Shown in pieces: positions 11,183-23,837 of a stretch of DNA of 64,000 nt. Position numbers and translations under genes: made by a program. The stretch covers positions 372,001 through 436,000 of the forward strand of contig NZ_CP033058.2 in the NCBI RefSeq assembly GCF_003383595.3, given 5' to 3'. The notes under the pieces were generated by a model. The model made no database searches and was not told the origin of the DNA. It saw only the letters and a program-made list of their open reading frames with translations. Positions within the stretch are counted from its first letter, which is position 1. The number at the start of each line of letters is the position of its first letter. This DNA comes from Metamycoplasma phocicerebrale (GTDB taxonomy: Bacteria > Bacillota_I > Bacilli_A > Mycoplasmatales > Metamycoplasmataceae).

Positions 11183-12604
11183 ATGAAATTTAATGAACAA
11201 AGAACAAAAATAGTTGCCACTATAGGCCCGTCAAGTGATAACTATAAAACAATGAGAGCTTTAATAGAAGCTGGAGTGACAACTATAAGGGCAAATTTTT
11301 CTCATGGCACTTTAGAAGACCATAAGCATAAATTTGATTTAGCAAGAAAAATTTCCGCTGAAATAGATAGGCCAATATCATTAATGTTAGATACTAAAGG
11401 TCCGGAAATTAGAGTCGGAAAAATACAAAATGATATTTGTAGCATTCCTGCTAATCACAATCTTTTAATTAAAACTGATAAAAACTCTTATGAAAATTTA
11501 CAAGGCGATGAAAACACTATAAGTGTTTCATATCGCATGGATTTAGACGTAGCTGAAGGGGATAAAGTTTTATTAGACGATGGTAAATTAGTAACTATAG
11601 TAAGGGAAATAAGGCCAGCTGAAGTAATTGTTGAAACAATTAATTCTCACAAATTAAAAACAAATAAAAGAGTCAATATACCAGGTGTAGACTTTTCATT
11701 ACCTTTTTTAAGTGAAAAAGATATTGAAGATATTAAATGAGGTGCTAAATATAAAGTTGATTATATAGCGGCTTCTTTTGTTAACAATGCCAAACAAGTA
11801 AAACAAATTAGAGAAATTCTAGATGAAAATAATGGCCAAAATATTCAAATTATTTCAAAAATAGAATCACAAATGGCAATTAATAATATTGATGAAATAA
11901 TTAGAGCTTCAGATGGAATAATGGTAGCTCGTGGTGATTTAGGTTTAGAAATTCCATATTACGATGTTCCATATTGACAAAAGAAAATTATTCGGGCAGC
12001 AAGAGTGCAAGGCAAAGAAGTTATAGTTGCAACTCAAATGCTAGATTCAATGGAAAACAATCCATTACCAACTCGAGCAGAGGTAACAGATGTTTATTAT
12101 GCAGTGGAATTGGGCGCTGATGCAACAATGCTTTCTGGCGAATCGGCAAGTGGAAAATATCCAATAGAAGCAGTAAAAACAATGTCTCAAATAGCTAAGA
12201 GAGCAGAAAAAGAATATTTTACTGAATTATTTTATGAAAGGCAAATTCAAAAAGTTGCTAATGATCAAAATTCAAGAATGCTTATTGCTTATGAAGTAGC
12301 CTCAATTTTGCAACAAGGTGAATACAAATATGCTATTGTTTTAAGTCATAGTGGAAAACTTTTGAAAGAGGTAGCAAAATATAGACCAAATGCTTATATA
12401 ATTGGTGTAGTTAGTGATGATAAATTAGTTTGAAGTTATGGAATTACTGCTGGAATATTTTGTGAAAAACATTCCGAAGCAGTTAGAGCATTGATTAAAT
12501 ATAATCATGATGCGGGGCGTCAAGTTTTAGGATCTTATGGAGCTAAAAAAGGTGATAAATTTATAGTTGTTGACAGTATGAATATTACTTTTCATGAATA
12601 TTAA
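11183..12604 (+). CDS. pyk: Pyruvate kinase
   Basis: Catalyses phosphoenolpyruvate + ADP to pyruvate + ATP, the last step of glycolysis. 473 aa, the usual bacterial length. Visible family motifs are [11 protein letters not shown] at the N-terminus, [10 protein letters not shown] (about residue 67), IISKIESQ with the catalytic Lys (about 225), ARGDLG (about 250), and ATQMLDSM with [16 protein letters not shown] (about 282-325). The C-terminal allosteric-type domain is present. Three or more Trp use TGA. The start has GAAAGG at good spacing. The promoter lies in the 170-nt spacer that was copied in the upstream tandem duplication, so a second, geneless copy of this promoter sits at about 9909-10090. 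Confidence 0.97.
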
Positions 12605-12642
12605 ATATTAGAAAATAAAATATTTGAAAGGAAAAAAATAAA

Positions 12643-14664
12643 ATGAATAAAAAAATTAAATTATTTAGAATAGTTATTCCGATGATTCCAATGGTTGCAG
12701 TTACTGCATTATCGGCTAGTTGTCAAGAAAGAAGGAGAGTCGATAAAATTGTTAGTTCAGCAGAAAACGCAATAAATAAAATAAGAAATTCTAAATCGGA
12801 GCAAGAATTAAATTTAGCAAGTAAAGAATTCGAAGAATCTATTAAACAAGCAAAAGAATTAAAAACAAAATTAGAAAAATCACAATCTAAAGATGAGATA
12901 TTAAAATTAGACACTATAATAAAAAAATCTGAAAATATAAATTCTTTGTTCGAAACAATAAAAAAATTATTAGATATTGAAAAAGACAAAACAGAAATAT
13001 ATGATTCTTTAAAAACTGAAAATACAGAAAAAATAAAAGATTTATCAACTAAAATATCTCAAAATTATCCAGATATTTTGCAATATTGTGAAAATAACCA
13101 AAATAATGAATTTATAAAAAAAGAAATAGAAAAATTAAAATGAATAGTGGAAAGTAATGAGTGAATATTAAATTCTATAGGTAGGTTTAGATCTTTAGAA
13201 AAACACAAAGACATATATGATTTTGATAAACAATTTGAACAAATAGAACCAGAAATAAAATCAATATTAAAAGGCGAAAAAATGTTTACTGATATAAACA
13301 TTGCTGAAAAAGAACTTTCAAAATGAATAATTCAATTAAAAACTCTTGCTATTTTTTTTAAAAAATGAAGTTTTGCAGACTCAACTATTCCACCAAAAAT
13401 AGAAAAAATAAATACTTATATAGAAGAGTTGTCGAAAAAATGAAAAGAAAGCTTAAAAAATATTTATGATGGCATTATAGATGATTCAACTTTTAATAAA
13501 GAAATATTAAAATTAAAAGATCAAATTAGCCAATCGCAACAAACAATTTTAAGAAATGATTTTAATTTTTATGAAATAGAATTAATACAAAATGGCGTTC
13601 TAATTGAAACTATTAATTTTAAACTTGTATATTTAAAAGAAAATTTACCTAAATCTTTAACTAATTATGATCAAAGTATAAAAGAAATTGATGATAATGT
13701 AACTTTAACTAAGGCAATAACTTTAAATATATCAAAACAAAAAGAATATTTACATTCCTTAAATGAAAAAGTGGATAACTATAATAAAAACTTTTTTAAC
13801 AATTTTTTAAAAGAAATATCATTGTGAGATGATCAACAATACTTACTAAGTTTAAGTAAAACAACAAATATGTTTGTAGATAAACAATCAAAAACATGAG
13901 ATTTTTATAAAAATACTTTTGATTATTTATTTGCAGTTCAAAATATTAACATTTTTTATTTACAGAGAGAGGATTTACAATTATATTATTTAACAGATTT
14001 TTCTTATATTGATTTTTATAAAGAATTTGCTATTCAAACTTTTGATTATATGATATACGGAAAAGATTGAAAAACCAAAGAAGCATTAGATCAAAATATA
14101 CAAGAAAACTATAATAGTATTTTTAAATTATTAACAAAAATTAAAGAGTTTTATAAATTTGGTTTGGCTGCAAACTTGTCAGAAGTTAAAAATTTAAATA
14201 TTGAATGACAAAAAGTAAAAATTAAATTTAATCTTATTAAAAATTATTTTAAAGATGATTTTTATTACAAAATAAAAGAAATATCAACAGAAGAAATGAA
14301 AGAATTATCTTTAAAATTTGAAGATAATACAAATTCGTTTAAAGAAATAGAAATGATATTTCACAATGAACCATTATTTGATAAATTATTTAGATACGCC
14401 GAGTTTATAAGTTTATTAAACAAAAGAAAAATAGAATTAGATAGTATCATTGAACTTTGCTCTAAAACAGAAAATAAAATTGCCCCAATAAAAGAATTTT
14501 TGATTTTATCTAAAAATTCTAGCCTTGATCTTCTAAAAACATTAAATGATGATTTTAATAATTATTCTAAATCTGGTGAAGAATATAGTAATTACATAAA
14601 AACAAAAATAGAAGCTTTAAATAAATCTATAAATGCAGCAAAAGAACTAGAAAACCATTTTTAA
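12643..14664 (+). CDS. Long helical lipoprotein
   Basis: 673 aa. The signal segment ends in ALSASC (Cys about residue 27). Downstream is almost wholly charged alpha-helix: Lys/Glu/Asn-rich heptad-like stretches such as AENAINKIRNSKSEQELNLA, with no transmembrane segment after the signal. This suggests a rod-like surface protein. It is open throughout when TGA is read as Trp (about a dozen such codons). Shine-Dalgarno AAAGGA precedes the ATG. It follows pyk by 38 nt without an obvious terminator, so it may be co-transcribed. No catalytic motif or named family is recognised. The name 'surface lipoprotein' is as far as sequence goes. Confidence 0.82.
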
Positions 14665-14697
14665 TATTTTTACAAATTAAAATTTAATACAACAAAA

Positions 14698-14730
14698 AAA
14701 TATCAAGCACAATTATTGTTGGCTTGATAT

Positions 14731-14736
<6 letters not shown>
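14698..14736. terminator. Bidirectional terminator between the lipoprotein and serS
   Basis: AAATATCAAGC (14698-14708) pairs with GCTTGATATTT (14722-14732), with an A tract before and T-rich sequence after, so it can serve both convergent genes. The sequence closely resembles the right-end hairpin of the IS30 element at 23641-23680. Confidence 0.75.
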
Positions 14737-15996
<1,260 letters not shown>

Positions 15997-16136
15997 AAGT
16001 GCTCCCTTTTGTTAATCGAATATAATTTTATACTTTTTTTTATAAAAAGTAACTCTTTGTTTATTAACAAAAGTTTTAAAAATTATTTAATCAAATTTTT
16101 CAACTTAATTTAAGAAGTTTTTAAAAAATAAAAAAA

Positions 16137-16212
16137 TGGCGATCGCAGTAGGAGTTGAACCTACGACCCTCAACTTAGGAGGTTGATGCTCTATCCACTG
16201 AGCTATGCGACC
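16137..16212 (-). tRNA. tRNA-Arg (anticodon CCU), CCA encoded
   Basis: 76 nt. Acceptor arms GGTCGCA/TGCGATC pair with one G-U. The D arm is GCTC...GAGC. The anticodon stem TCAAC/GTTGA encloses loop CTCCTAA (anticodon CCT, reading AGG). The T arm is GTAGG TTCAACT CCTAC, followed by discriminator G and encoded CCA. All four stems are complete. It lies upstream of serS on the same strand. Confidence 0.97.
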
Positions 16213-16283
16213 ACAAACTTGTTAAAATTATAAACCTCAAACAATCAATTCTTTTAATAATGTTAGTAAATTAGTGTTTGTGT

Positions 16284-16289
16284 TACAAT
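16284..16289 (+). promoter_or_regulatory. -10 box of recD2, close to the start codon
   Basis: TACAAT is separated from the ATG by 9 nt, with no Shine-Dalgarno in between. Transcription would start 0-4 nt from the ATG, so the mRNA is probably leaderless or nearly so. Confidence 0.5.
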
Positions 16290-16298
16290 TTAAAAGAT

Positions 16299-18566
16299 AT
16301 GGAAAATGAATCATCGAAAATAACTGGCAAATTTACCAAAATATTATGACAATCTAAAGATAGCAAAACTATAATTGCTGCTTTTTTTGTTATAAAAAAC
16401 GATGATTTAAGACCTGTTCAAGTAAATAAATATGGTTCAATATCAATAACTTTAAGAGACAATCTTTTTAAAGGTTTGAGTTTAATTTTAAATGATGCAA
16501 CATATGAAATTTTTGTCCTTAAAAATAATTTATCAAAATATCAAGATAGTTACAACATAGATTATAATGTAGCCATTTTGCCTGCTAAAGAAGAAAATTC
16601 AGAAAATTTTAACTATTTAGTAAAAGTTTTAAAATTGCCTATGTTTAAAAATTTATTAGATTCTAAAGCAAATTTATTAGTATCTGAACTTAAAGAAGAT
16701 GTTTTTGGCAAAATAATTGACTCAAAAAATATTGTTCAAGGCGAGACTTATGGTATTAAAAACGAGGAATGAGTTTTAATAAAATCGATAATTAAAGATA
16801 ATTTAAATTATTTGAAAGATGTAGCCCTGCTTTTTAAAATAAATGTAAGTTTAGTTTTTTATAAAAGAATCACTAAAAAATTTAGTAACTTAGAAGAATT
16901 TTTAAAAGAATATCAATCTAATCCTTATCAATATTATTTTGATGTTGATGAAGAATATAGAGTTAGATTGTCTGATCTAGATAAAATAGTAAATTATTTT
17001 AATAAAGATGCTAAAAAACATAAAGATTCTACTTATTTATATCAATTTGTTCAACAATATTTTTTTAATACTGGTAATACTAGAATAAAAAAAGAAAATT
17101 TTTTTCATGAAATAATAAATTCTAGTTTTGATATTAATTTAATTAAGGAAGAAAAAGAGTTTGAAAAAGCTAAAAACATGTTGTTAGAGCAAAGACTTTT
17201 AATAGAATTAGAATATGAAGATGGGATTTATTTAACTACTAGAGATTTAATATATATGGAAAAGTATATTATTAAAAGACTAAGCCATATTGAAGATTTA
17301 AAGGTATCTTTTAATATAAATTATTCTCCTTCTATGGCGTTTCATGAAATTCAAGCTGAGGCAATAAAAGCAGCACTAGATGACAAATTGGTATTAATAA
17401 CAGGTAACCCTGGTACGGGAAAAACATTAATAACCAATGAAATAATAAATCATTTGCTAACTAAATATCAAAAAGAAGATATTGCAGTTTTGACGCCAAC
17501 AGGAAGAGCTACAATTAATATTAATGCAAAGCAAAATACCACAAAAGCCCAAACAATACATAGTTTGTTACAATGAGACCCAGATAATAATAAGTTTTAT
17601 GTAAATGAAAAAAATCCAATTTCTATAGAATGTTTAATAATAGATGAATTTTCTATGGTTCCACTTGAATTGTTTTATTCTTTAATGAGAGGAATAACTC
17701 GTAAGTCACTTAAAAAAATAATTTTAGTTGGTGATAAAGATCAATTGCCTGCGATAGGTAGTGGTTATTTAATTAATGATTTTATTCAATCAAATATATT
17801 TAAAACTATCTCTTTAACAAAAATATATAGACAATCAGAAAATTATGAAATAGTTAGTGATGCTTTAAAAATTAATGAAGGAAAAATGCCTAGTTTTAAA
17901 GGTTCTAATTCCCAACTAATAGAATGTAAAAGAGAACATTTAAAGGACGAACTATTAAAAAAAGTAAAAGAACTTTTAGAAAAAGGTTTTGATAAACAAG
18001 ATATAGCAGTGTTAAGCCCAATGTATAAATATGATACAGGCATAGATGAACTTAATAATGCTTTAAATAGTTTTTATAGAAAAAAAGAACAAGCTGAAAT
18101 TATAAAATATAAAGATCACTCTTTTTCTATAGGTGACAAAGTAATCAATTTAATTAATGATTCAAAAATGAAAGTCTTTAATGGAGAAATAGGCTTTATT
18201 TCTAGGTTTACATTCTCAAAAGCAGAAACTTCTAGTGAAAAAAGATTAACTCATATATCAGTTGATTTTGAGGGCGATGAAAAAACAGTAGTTTATTCAA
18301 GAGCAGAATTTCTAGAAAACACCTATCCCGCTTATTGCACAAGTGTGCATAAGTACCAGGGTAGTGAGTGTAAGGCTGTTATTGTAGTATTATTTTCAGA
18401 AGCAAAAAAATTATTAAGCAAAAAACTAATATATACAGCAATAACAAGAGCAAAACAATACAGTGTTATTATTGGCGAAAAAAACGCTTTAAGATTTGGT
18501 ATAGAAAAAGATGATGATTCTAAAAGAATAACTAATATTCAATATTTGTGAGAAAGAAGGAAATAA
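16299..18566 (+). CDS. recD2: RecD2-like superfamily 1 helicase
   Basis: 755 aa. DNA helicase of the RecD/TraA type acting in DNA repair; no RecBC partners are seen in this window. The N-terminal half carries the RecD2 oligonucleotide-binding and helix-hairpin-helix-type region. The helicase core has Walker A GNPGTGKT (about residues 368-375), motif Ia TPTGRA, QTIHSLLQWD, Walker B LIIDEFSM (about 445-452), motif III GDKDQLPAIGSG (about 481), YCTSVHKYQGSE (about 684) and the arginine-finger motif YTAITRAKQ (about 712). TGA codons at four or more sites encode Trp. The stop precedes pth by one base, and the pth ribosome site (AGAAGGAA) lies inside this gene. Confidence 0.9.
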
Positions 18567-18567
18567 T

Positions 18568-19125
18568 ATGAAATTAATTGTAGGTTTAGGTAATCCTGGA
18601 AAAGAATATGAAAAAACTAGACATAATGTTGGGTTTATGGTTTTGGATAAACTTTCTCAGAAATTAAAAGCTCCAATGACTATTAAAAAATTTAATGGTA
18701 TATATTTTAAAGACAAGGAAATGATACTTGCTAAGCCATTAACTTATATGAATAATAGCGGTGAATTTGTTAAAGATATTGTTGATTATTACAATATAAA
18801 TGTTGATGATATCCTTCTAGTTTATGATGATATAGATACTGAATTAGGCAAAATTATAATTCGTCAACAAGGTTCAGCCGGCGGCCATAATGGAGTAAAA
18901 AGTATTATTAACAACCTTGATACCAATGAAATTAAAAGAATAAAAATGGGTATTGGAAGAGACGAGAATTTAATAAATTTTGTTTTAGGTAAATTTAGTT
19001 TTGAAGATTCTAAAATTATAGAAAAAGCAATAGATGAGGTAGTAGAAGCAATTATTCAATATATAAACAATGACATTCGTTATGTAATGAATAAGTATTC
19101 TAATAAAAAATATGGAGAACAATAA
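18568..19125 (+). CDS. pth: Peptidyl-tRNA hydrolase
   Basis: Releases tRNA from peptidyl-tRNAs that drop off ribosomes. 185 aa, typical. Motifs: LIVGLGNPGKEYEKTRHNVG with the catalytic His at about residue 20, KPLTYMNNSG (about 52-61), LVYDDIDTELG (about 88) and GSAGGHNGVKSI (about 107). The start has AGAAGGAA 5 nt upstream. Its end overlaps tilS by 14 nt. pth-tilS-ftsH order is common in Firmicutes and mollicutes. Confidence 0.97.
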   Translation: MKLIVGLGNPGKEYEKTRHNVGFMVLDKLSQKLKAPMTIKKFNGIYFKDKEMILAKPLTYMNNSGEFVKDIVDYYNINVDDILLVYDDIDTELGKIIIRQQGSAGGHNGVKSIINNLDTNEIKRIKMGIGRDENLINFVLGKFSFEDSKIIEKAIDEVVEAIIQYINNDIRYVMNKYSNKKYGEQ

Positions 19126-20056
19126 TATTCTAAAATTAAAACAACAACTTTATAAAGAATTTGAAAAATATAAAATCAATTTGAATTCAAAATTTATTAT
19201 TGGAGTAAGTGGAGGCCCAGATTCAATGTGGCTTTTAAGCTTACTTAAAGATTTAGATATTTATGTTGCAACTGTTAACTATAATAAAAGAGAGGATGCT
19301 TGAAAAGATCAAAAAATTGTAGAAGACTATTGTAAATTAAATAAAATAAATTATGAAGTTTTAGTTCTAAAACACGAAGAAAACCAAAAAGGTAATTTTC
19401 AAGAAATAGCTCGTATTGAAAGATATGATTTTTATAAAAAATTATATGATAAATATGGTGTTGATTATTTAATTTTAGCCCATCATAAAGATGATAGTTT
19501 AGAAACTTTTTTGTTTCAAAAACAATCTAATAGACAACCTAGACAATATGGCATTTTAATAAATTCTCAAGTAAGTGGAATGAATATTTTTAGACCAATG
19601 ATTAATTTGTGATATAAAAGCGAAATTAAAGATTTTTGTGATAAAAACAAAATTGAATATGCTATAGATTCTACAAACGACCAACCAATTTATACTAGAA
19701 ACAAAATAAGAATTCAATTGAAAAAAAATACAATTGAAGAAAAAAATATTTTATTTAATTCAATGATAAATATTAATAATAAATTAAAAGAAAAATTTTT
19801 AGTAATTGATAAAGAATATTTCAAATTTGCTAAAAATAATTTTAATTATAAAAAAATTAATTTAACCCATAAGTATATAAATGAAATTTTATTTTTATTT
19901 ATACATAAAAATACAAAAAACATAACTTTGAGCCATAATAAAATAGAACTTCTAAAAAAATTTATAAATTCAGAAAAAAACTATAAAATGTTTAAACTGT
20001 CTGATCATGCCTTTGTTTATAAAGAAGACAGTTTATTAAAAATTAAAGAAAACTAA
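19112..20056 (+). CDS. tilS: tRNA(Ile)-lysidine synthase
   Basis: Attaches lysine to C34 of tRNA-Ile(CAU) so that it reads AUA. ATP-dependent, 314 aa. The PP-loop is IIGVSGGPDSMWLL (about residues 29-42). Downstream LILAHHKDDSLETF (about 125-138) matches the ILTAHHxDDxxET signature, and later DSTNDQPIYTRNKIR matches the D-x-x-N-x-x-x-x-R-N-x-I-R motif. The C-terminal substrate domain is short, as in mycoplasmas. It starts inside pth. Because the genome needs AUA decoding, the gene should be essential. Confidence 0.95.
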
Positions 20057-20137
20057 TTTTTTATTTATAATTTATTATTATTAAATTATCGATTAGTATA
20101 AGTTAATAAATACATATTATTAAGAAAGGACCATATT

Positions 20138-22339
20138 ATGGATAAAAACGATAGACCAAAACAACCAAAAGAAAAAAGAAGACTTGGTCTTTTAGGTATT
20201 GTTGGTATTTTTATTGGTATTGTTGCACTTATTGTTTTAATAATGATAGCAATTGATCAAATTAGAGCTGCTTCTATACAGTATCAAGATTTGCAATTTT
20301 TAGAAAAAGTAATTAAAGAAACTACAAAAAGTACAACAGATTCATTATATATTTCACAATGAATAGAAAATACTTATGGTGACACAATTTCAATTACAAT
20401 TAATGGAACTCAGGCTGAATTGCAAGGTTTAATTGGAAATATAAATTATCCTTACACAACTTATTCCTTTACAGTTAATGTCAGTGGATTAATTGAAAGA
20501 GAATTACCTAAAGCAATAATTGGATGAGCAGGCGGAGCAATAGATTATCTTACAGTTCTTAAGAATGCTGCAACACATACAGGAGGCCAAGGTATAATAA
20601 GTGCAACTCCTATTCCAAAAGCAGGAATTTATGATAAATATATAAGTCCAGCTATTAGCTTTGTTTTCTTTGGAGTTTTAATTATTGCTCTTCTTATGAG
20701 CTTAAGAATGTATTCAAAGAGAGGATTGGGAGGAGAATTAACTGGTTTTGGTGGAAAATCTTTAGCTCAAAGAGTTTATACAGATAAAAGATTTTCAGAT
20801 GTTGCTGGAAATGAAGAAGTTAAAGAAGAAGTTATTGAATTAGTTGATTATTTAAAAAATCCTAAAAAATATGACGCTGCAGGAGCTAGAATACCTAAAG
20901 GTATCTTATTGGGTGGCCCTCCAGGAACAGGTAAAACTTTATTAGCTAAAGCAACTGCTGGTGAAGCAAACGTACCATTCTTCTTTATTTCTGCTTCAAA
21001 CTTTGTGGAAATGTTTGTTGGGTTAGGTGCTAAGCGTGTTAGAGACATGTTTGAAGAAGCTCGTAAAAACGCACCCGCAATAATTTTTATTGATGAATTA
21101 GATGCAGTTGGAAGATCTAGAGGAGCTGGTATTGGTGGTGGAAATGATGAAAGAGAACAAACACTTAACCAATTATTAGTTGAAATGGATGGTATTAAGG
21201 AAAATAGCGGCATTCTAATAATGGCTGCTACCAATAGATCCGATGTATTAGACCCGGCCTTATTGAGACCAGGACGTTTTGATAGAATTATTACTGTTTC
21301 TTTACCAGATATTAAAGAAAGAGAAGCAATTTTAAAATTACATTCTCGGGGCAAACAAATCGATCCAAAAATTAATTTTGCCCAAATAGCAAGAAGAACA
21401 CCAGGGTTCTCAGGTGCTCAATTAGAAAATGTTATAAATGAAGCTTCATTGTTAAGTGTTAGAGAAAGATCTAAATTTATAACATTAGAACAAATTGATG
21501 AAGCAATAGATAGAGTTATGTCAGGCCCAGCTAAAAAATCTAGAACAATTTCAGAAAAAGAAAACATTGCTGTTGCTTACCATGAAGCCGGGCATGCTGT
21601 TGTAGGTATTAAATTAAAAGGTGGTAATAAGGTTCAAAAAATTACCATTATACCTCGTGGACAAGCAGGTGGTTATAATTTAATGATGCCTGAAGAAGAG
21701 AAATATAATCGTTCAAAATCTGAATTAATTGCGATTATTACTTCATTTATGGGTGGTAGAGTTGCCGAAGCTATTATTTATGGAAAAGATAATGTTTCAA
21801 CTGGAGCCAGTGATGATATTTCTAGAGCAACTACCTTAGCTAGAAGAATGGTAACTGAATGAGGTTTATCTGATTTAGGTCCTATTAAATATGAAGAAGA
21901 TACTTCTAATCCATTTTTAGGTAGAGACTATATGAAAAATGCTTCATTTTCAAGCAAGGTTGGTCAAGAAATTGATGAAGAAATTAGAAAAATAATTTTA
22001 ACTGCCGAGAAAAAAGCACATCAAATTATTTCGGAAAATCGTGAGTTATTAGAATTAATAAAAGATGCCTTAATTATTAAAGAAACTATAGTAGCTGAAG
22101 AAATTGAATATATAGCAAAAAATATGAAATTACCAGAAGCTATTACCAAAACAAAAGAATCATTAAAAGAAGAATATTCTGAACAAGATTTTGATGTTTT
22201 ATTTAATGAAGTATCTGGCAAAAAGAAAATTACTAAAGATAAATATAAAAAAGATTTAGATTCTGAATTAAAAAAACACTCTATTAAAGATTCAAACGAA
22301 GATGAGTCAAAAGATGATAAAAAAAGCGACAAAAAATAA
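20138..22339 (+). CDS. ftsH: ATP-dependent zinc metalloprotease FtsH
   Basis: Membrane-bound AAA+ protease that degrades membrane and short-lived proteins. 733 aa. Two transmembrane helices (about residues 18-44 and 168-190) enclose an outside domain. Walker A is GGPPGTGKT (about 258-266) and Walker B is IIFIDELDAVG (about 312-322). The second region of homology contains ATNRSDVLDPALLRPGRFDR. The zinc site is HEAGH (about 482-486) with the later metal ligand in GASDDISRAT. The C-terminus is an acidic, Lys/Glu/Ser-rich tail of about 40 residues. Shine-Dalgarno AGAAAGGA precedes the ATG. Its terminator stem is interrupted by the IS30 insertion. Confidence 0.97.
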
Positions 22340-22347
22340 TTATATAA

Positions 22348-22366
22348 AATAGGGTTTAACCCTATT
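22348..22366. repeat. Left 19-bp target duplication flanking the IS30 element
   Basis: AATAGGGTTTAACCCTATT is a palindrome and was the stem of the ftsH terminator. An identical copy follows the element at 23684-23702, where the T tract is retained. The left copy has no T tract after it. Confidence 0.88.
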
Positions 22367-23683
22367 GCTGAATTGAAAATTCAAGTGCAACACTTTATTG
22401 ATAAAATATTAGTGTGAGGTTGCTTGAATTTTTTTCTACTTAAAAAAATAAAAAAAGGCCTCACAAAAAACACCTAAGGAGACCTAATATGAATTATAAA
22501 GCATTTAAAAAATATTTTCACATTTCTTATGAAGAAAGATTTTTTATCAAAAAATTAATGGATAATGGCTATTCAATACGAAAAATTGCTAGACGATTAC
22601 GCAGAAGTCCTTCAACCATTTCTAGAGAAATAAAAAGAAATCTTGATTTAACTGGAAATTATGATTCTTGTGCAGCAAATATAAAATCGTTTAAAAGACA
22701 TTCTCATAAATATATGTTTAGATTTAATGTTAATTTTAGCTATAAAGAATTTACTAACATTTTTATTCAAAAATATGACAAAAAGTTTTTTGGTATAAAA
22801 TCAACATATCATTATATTAAAACTAATTTTAAAATTAAATTACCATCGCTAAGAACTGTTTTTAATTGGATAAAAAGTAATCAATGAACAATTAAAAAAA
22901 CATAATAGATTAAGAGGTTTTTATAAAAAGGGCGGCAAACGAACAGCTTCAGTTGTAAGCAGATTAGTTACAAGCGCTAGCTATGTTTTTCCGATTTGAA
23001 CTAGACCTAAATCTATAGATTTAAGACAAGAATATGGTCATTGAGAAGCTGATCTAGTAATTGGCAAGCGCAGCACTGGTTTCAGAAATATTTTAACTTT
23101 AACAGAACGAAAAACAAGAATAGGCTTTGCAACATTTGTTTTAAGTAAATCAGGTTATGAAATTAATACTCAACTACGCAAGCTAATAAAAGAAAATAGT
23201 TTAATTGTTAAAAGTATAACAATTGACAATGGTATAGAATTTGAAAAAATAGGAATATTAGCCAAATGATTAAAAATAAAAATTTATCGAGCTGAACCTT
23301 ATGCATCATTTCAACGTGGTTCAAATGAAAATTGAAATGGTTTAATTAGAAGGGAATATAAAAAAGGTTTTAACTTTAATACAATCAACATTGAAACGTT
23401 ACAAAATATTTCAAATAAAATAAATGAAATGCCAAGAGAAATACTTGGTTGAAAATCTTCAAAAGAACTATTTTTAAAAGAAAATTACATCTAAGCTAAT
23501 AATTAACAAATAAATAAATTAGAATTTATTTCTACCGAATAAACGGTGTTTTTTGTTTATTTAAATTGTTTAAAAAATACATAAAAACAAAAAAAACATA
23601 TATTTTTACAAACTTTAAAATTTTAAATATATAATAAAAACATCAAGCACAATTATGTGTTGCACTTGATATTTCATTTAAGG
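22367..23683 (+). mobile_element. IS30-family insertion sequence inserted in the ftsH terminator
   Basis: 1317 bp between two copies of a 19-bp direct repeat. The imperfect terminal inverted repeats are about 27 bp (22367-22393 and 23657-23683); the inner 13 bases TCAAGTGCAACAC are identical, the outer part matches at most positions. It carries one transposase gene with a frame break. A stem GTGAGG...CCTCAC (22414-22464) sits before the transposase start. A hairpin covers the right end, a usual way for insertion sequences to block read-in. From established knowledge, mycoplasma IS30 members such as IS1630 make unusually long target duplications and favour terminator-like palindromes. This insertion fits that pattern. 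Confidence 0.9.
22489..23494 (+). pseudogene. IS30-family transposase, frame broken at an A7 tract
   Basis: The N-terminal part (MNYKAFKKYFHISYEERFF, then a helix-turn-helix with YSIRKIARRLRRSPSTISRE) reads to TAA at 22903-22905. One base over, the frame continues without a true stop to 23494. That frame shows the IS30 DDE region: GHWEADLVIGKRSTG (first Asp), ITIDNGIEFE (second Asp) and RGSNENWNGLIRREYKKG (Glu). The break is at a run of seven A (22894-22900); loss of one A would rejoin the halves into about 334 aa. Either the copy is dead, or slippage yields some full-length enzyme. Shine-Dalgarno AAGGAG precedes the ATG. Confidence 0.85.
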
Positions 23684-23708
23684 AATAGGGTTTAACCCTA
23701 TTTTTTTG
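23684..23708 (+). terminator. Right copy of the ftsH terminator stem with T tract
   Basis: AATAGGGTTTAACCCTATT followed by seven T. It is the half of the original ftsH terminator that kept its tail. It now closes the IS element and separates it from the next lipoprotein gene. The rest of the spacer up to 23837 is AT-rich, with ATTATATTTTATATAAT-like promoter sequence and no gene. Confidence 0.72.
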
Positions 23709-23837
23709 TAAAAATTTTCTTCTTCTTCTTTTAATTATTTTTATTTAATAATTAATATATTATTATATTTTATATAATTTATATGTAAAAAAAGTTATAG
23801 TTAAATAATTTTACCAAAAGATAAAAATAGGAGAAAT

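Larger units (their letters stand above)
8805..11200 (+). repeat. Tandem segmental duplication of the lipoprotein gene plus the pyk start region
   Basis: Unit A runs from about 8805 to about 10095, unit B from about 10108 to about 11200. Both hold, in order, the end of the preceding gene (ATAAATAAAAAAGC then AAACCATACAATTTAGG), the lipoprotein start, most of its body, the same terminator, the same 170-nt spacer, and the beginning of pyk. In unit A the pyk start has decayed: ATG has become ATA, and the Shine-Dalgarno GAAAGG has become GAAAGT. In unit B the lipoprotein has decayed but the pyk start is intact. The offset is about 1308 nt at the gene start and about 1103 nt at its end, so unit B lost about 200 nt internally. 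Confidence 0.88.

Noticed and set aside
22880-22910. Programmed -1 frameshift in the transposase
   Set aside because: The downstream frame needs +1 (or -2); the -1 frame does not give the DDE region.
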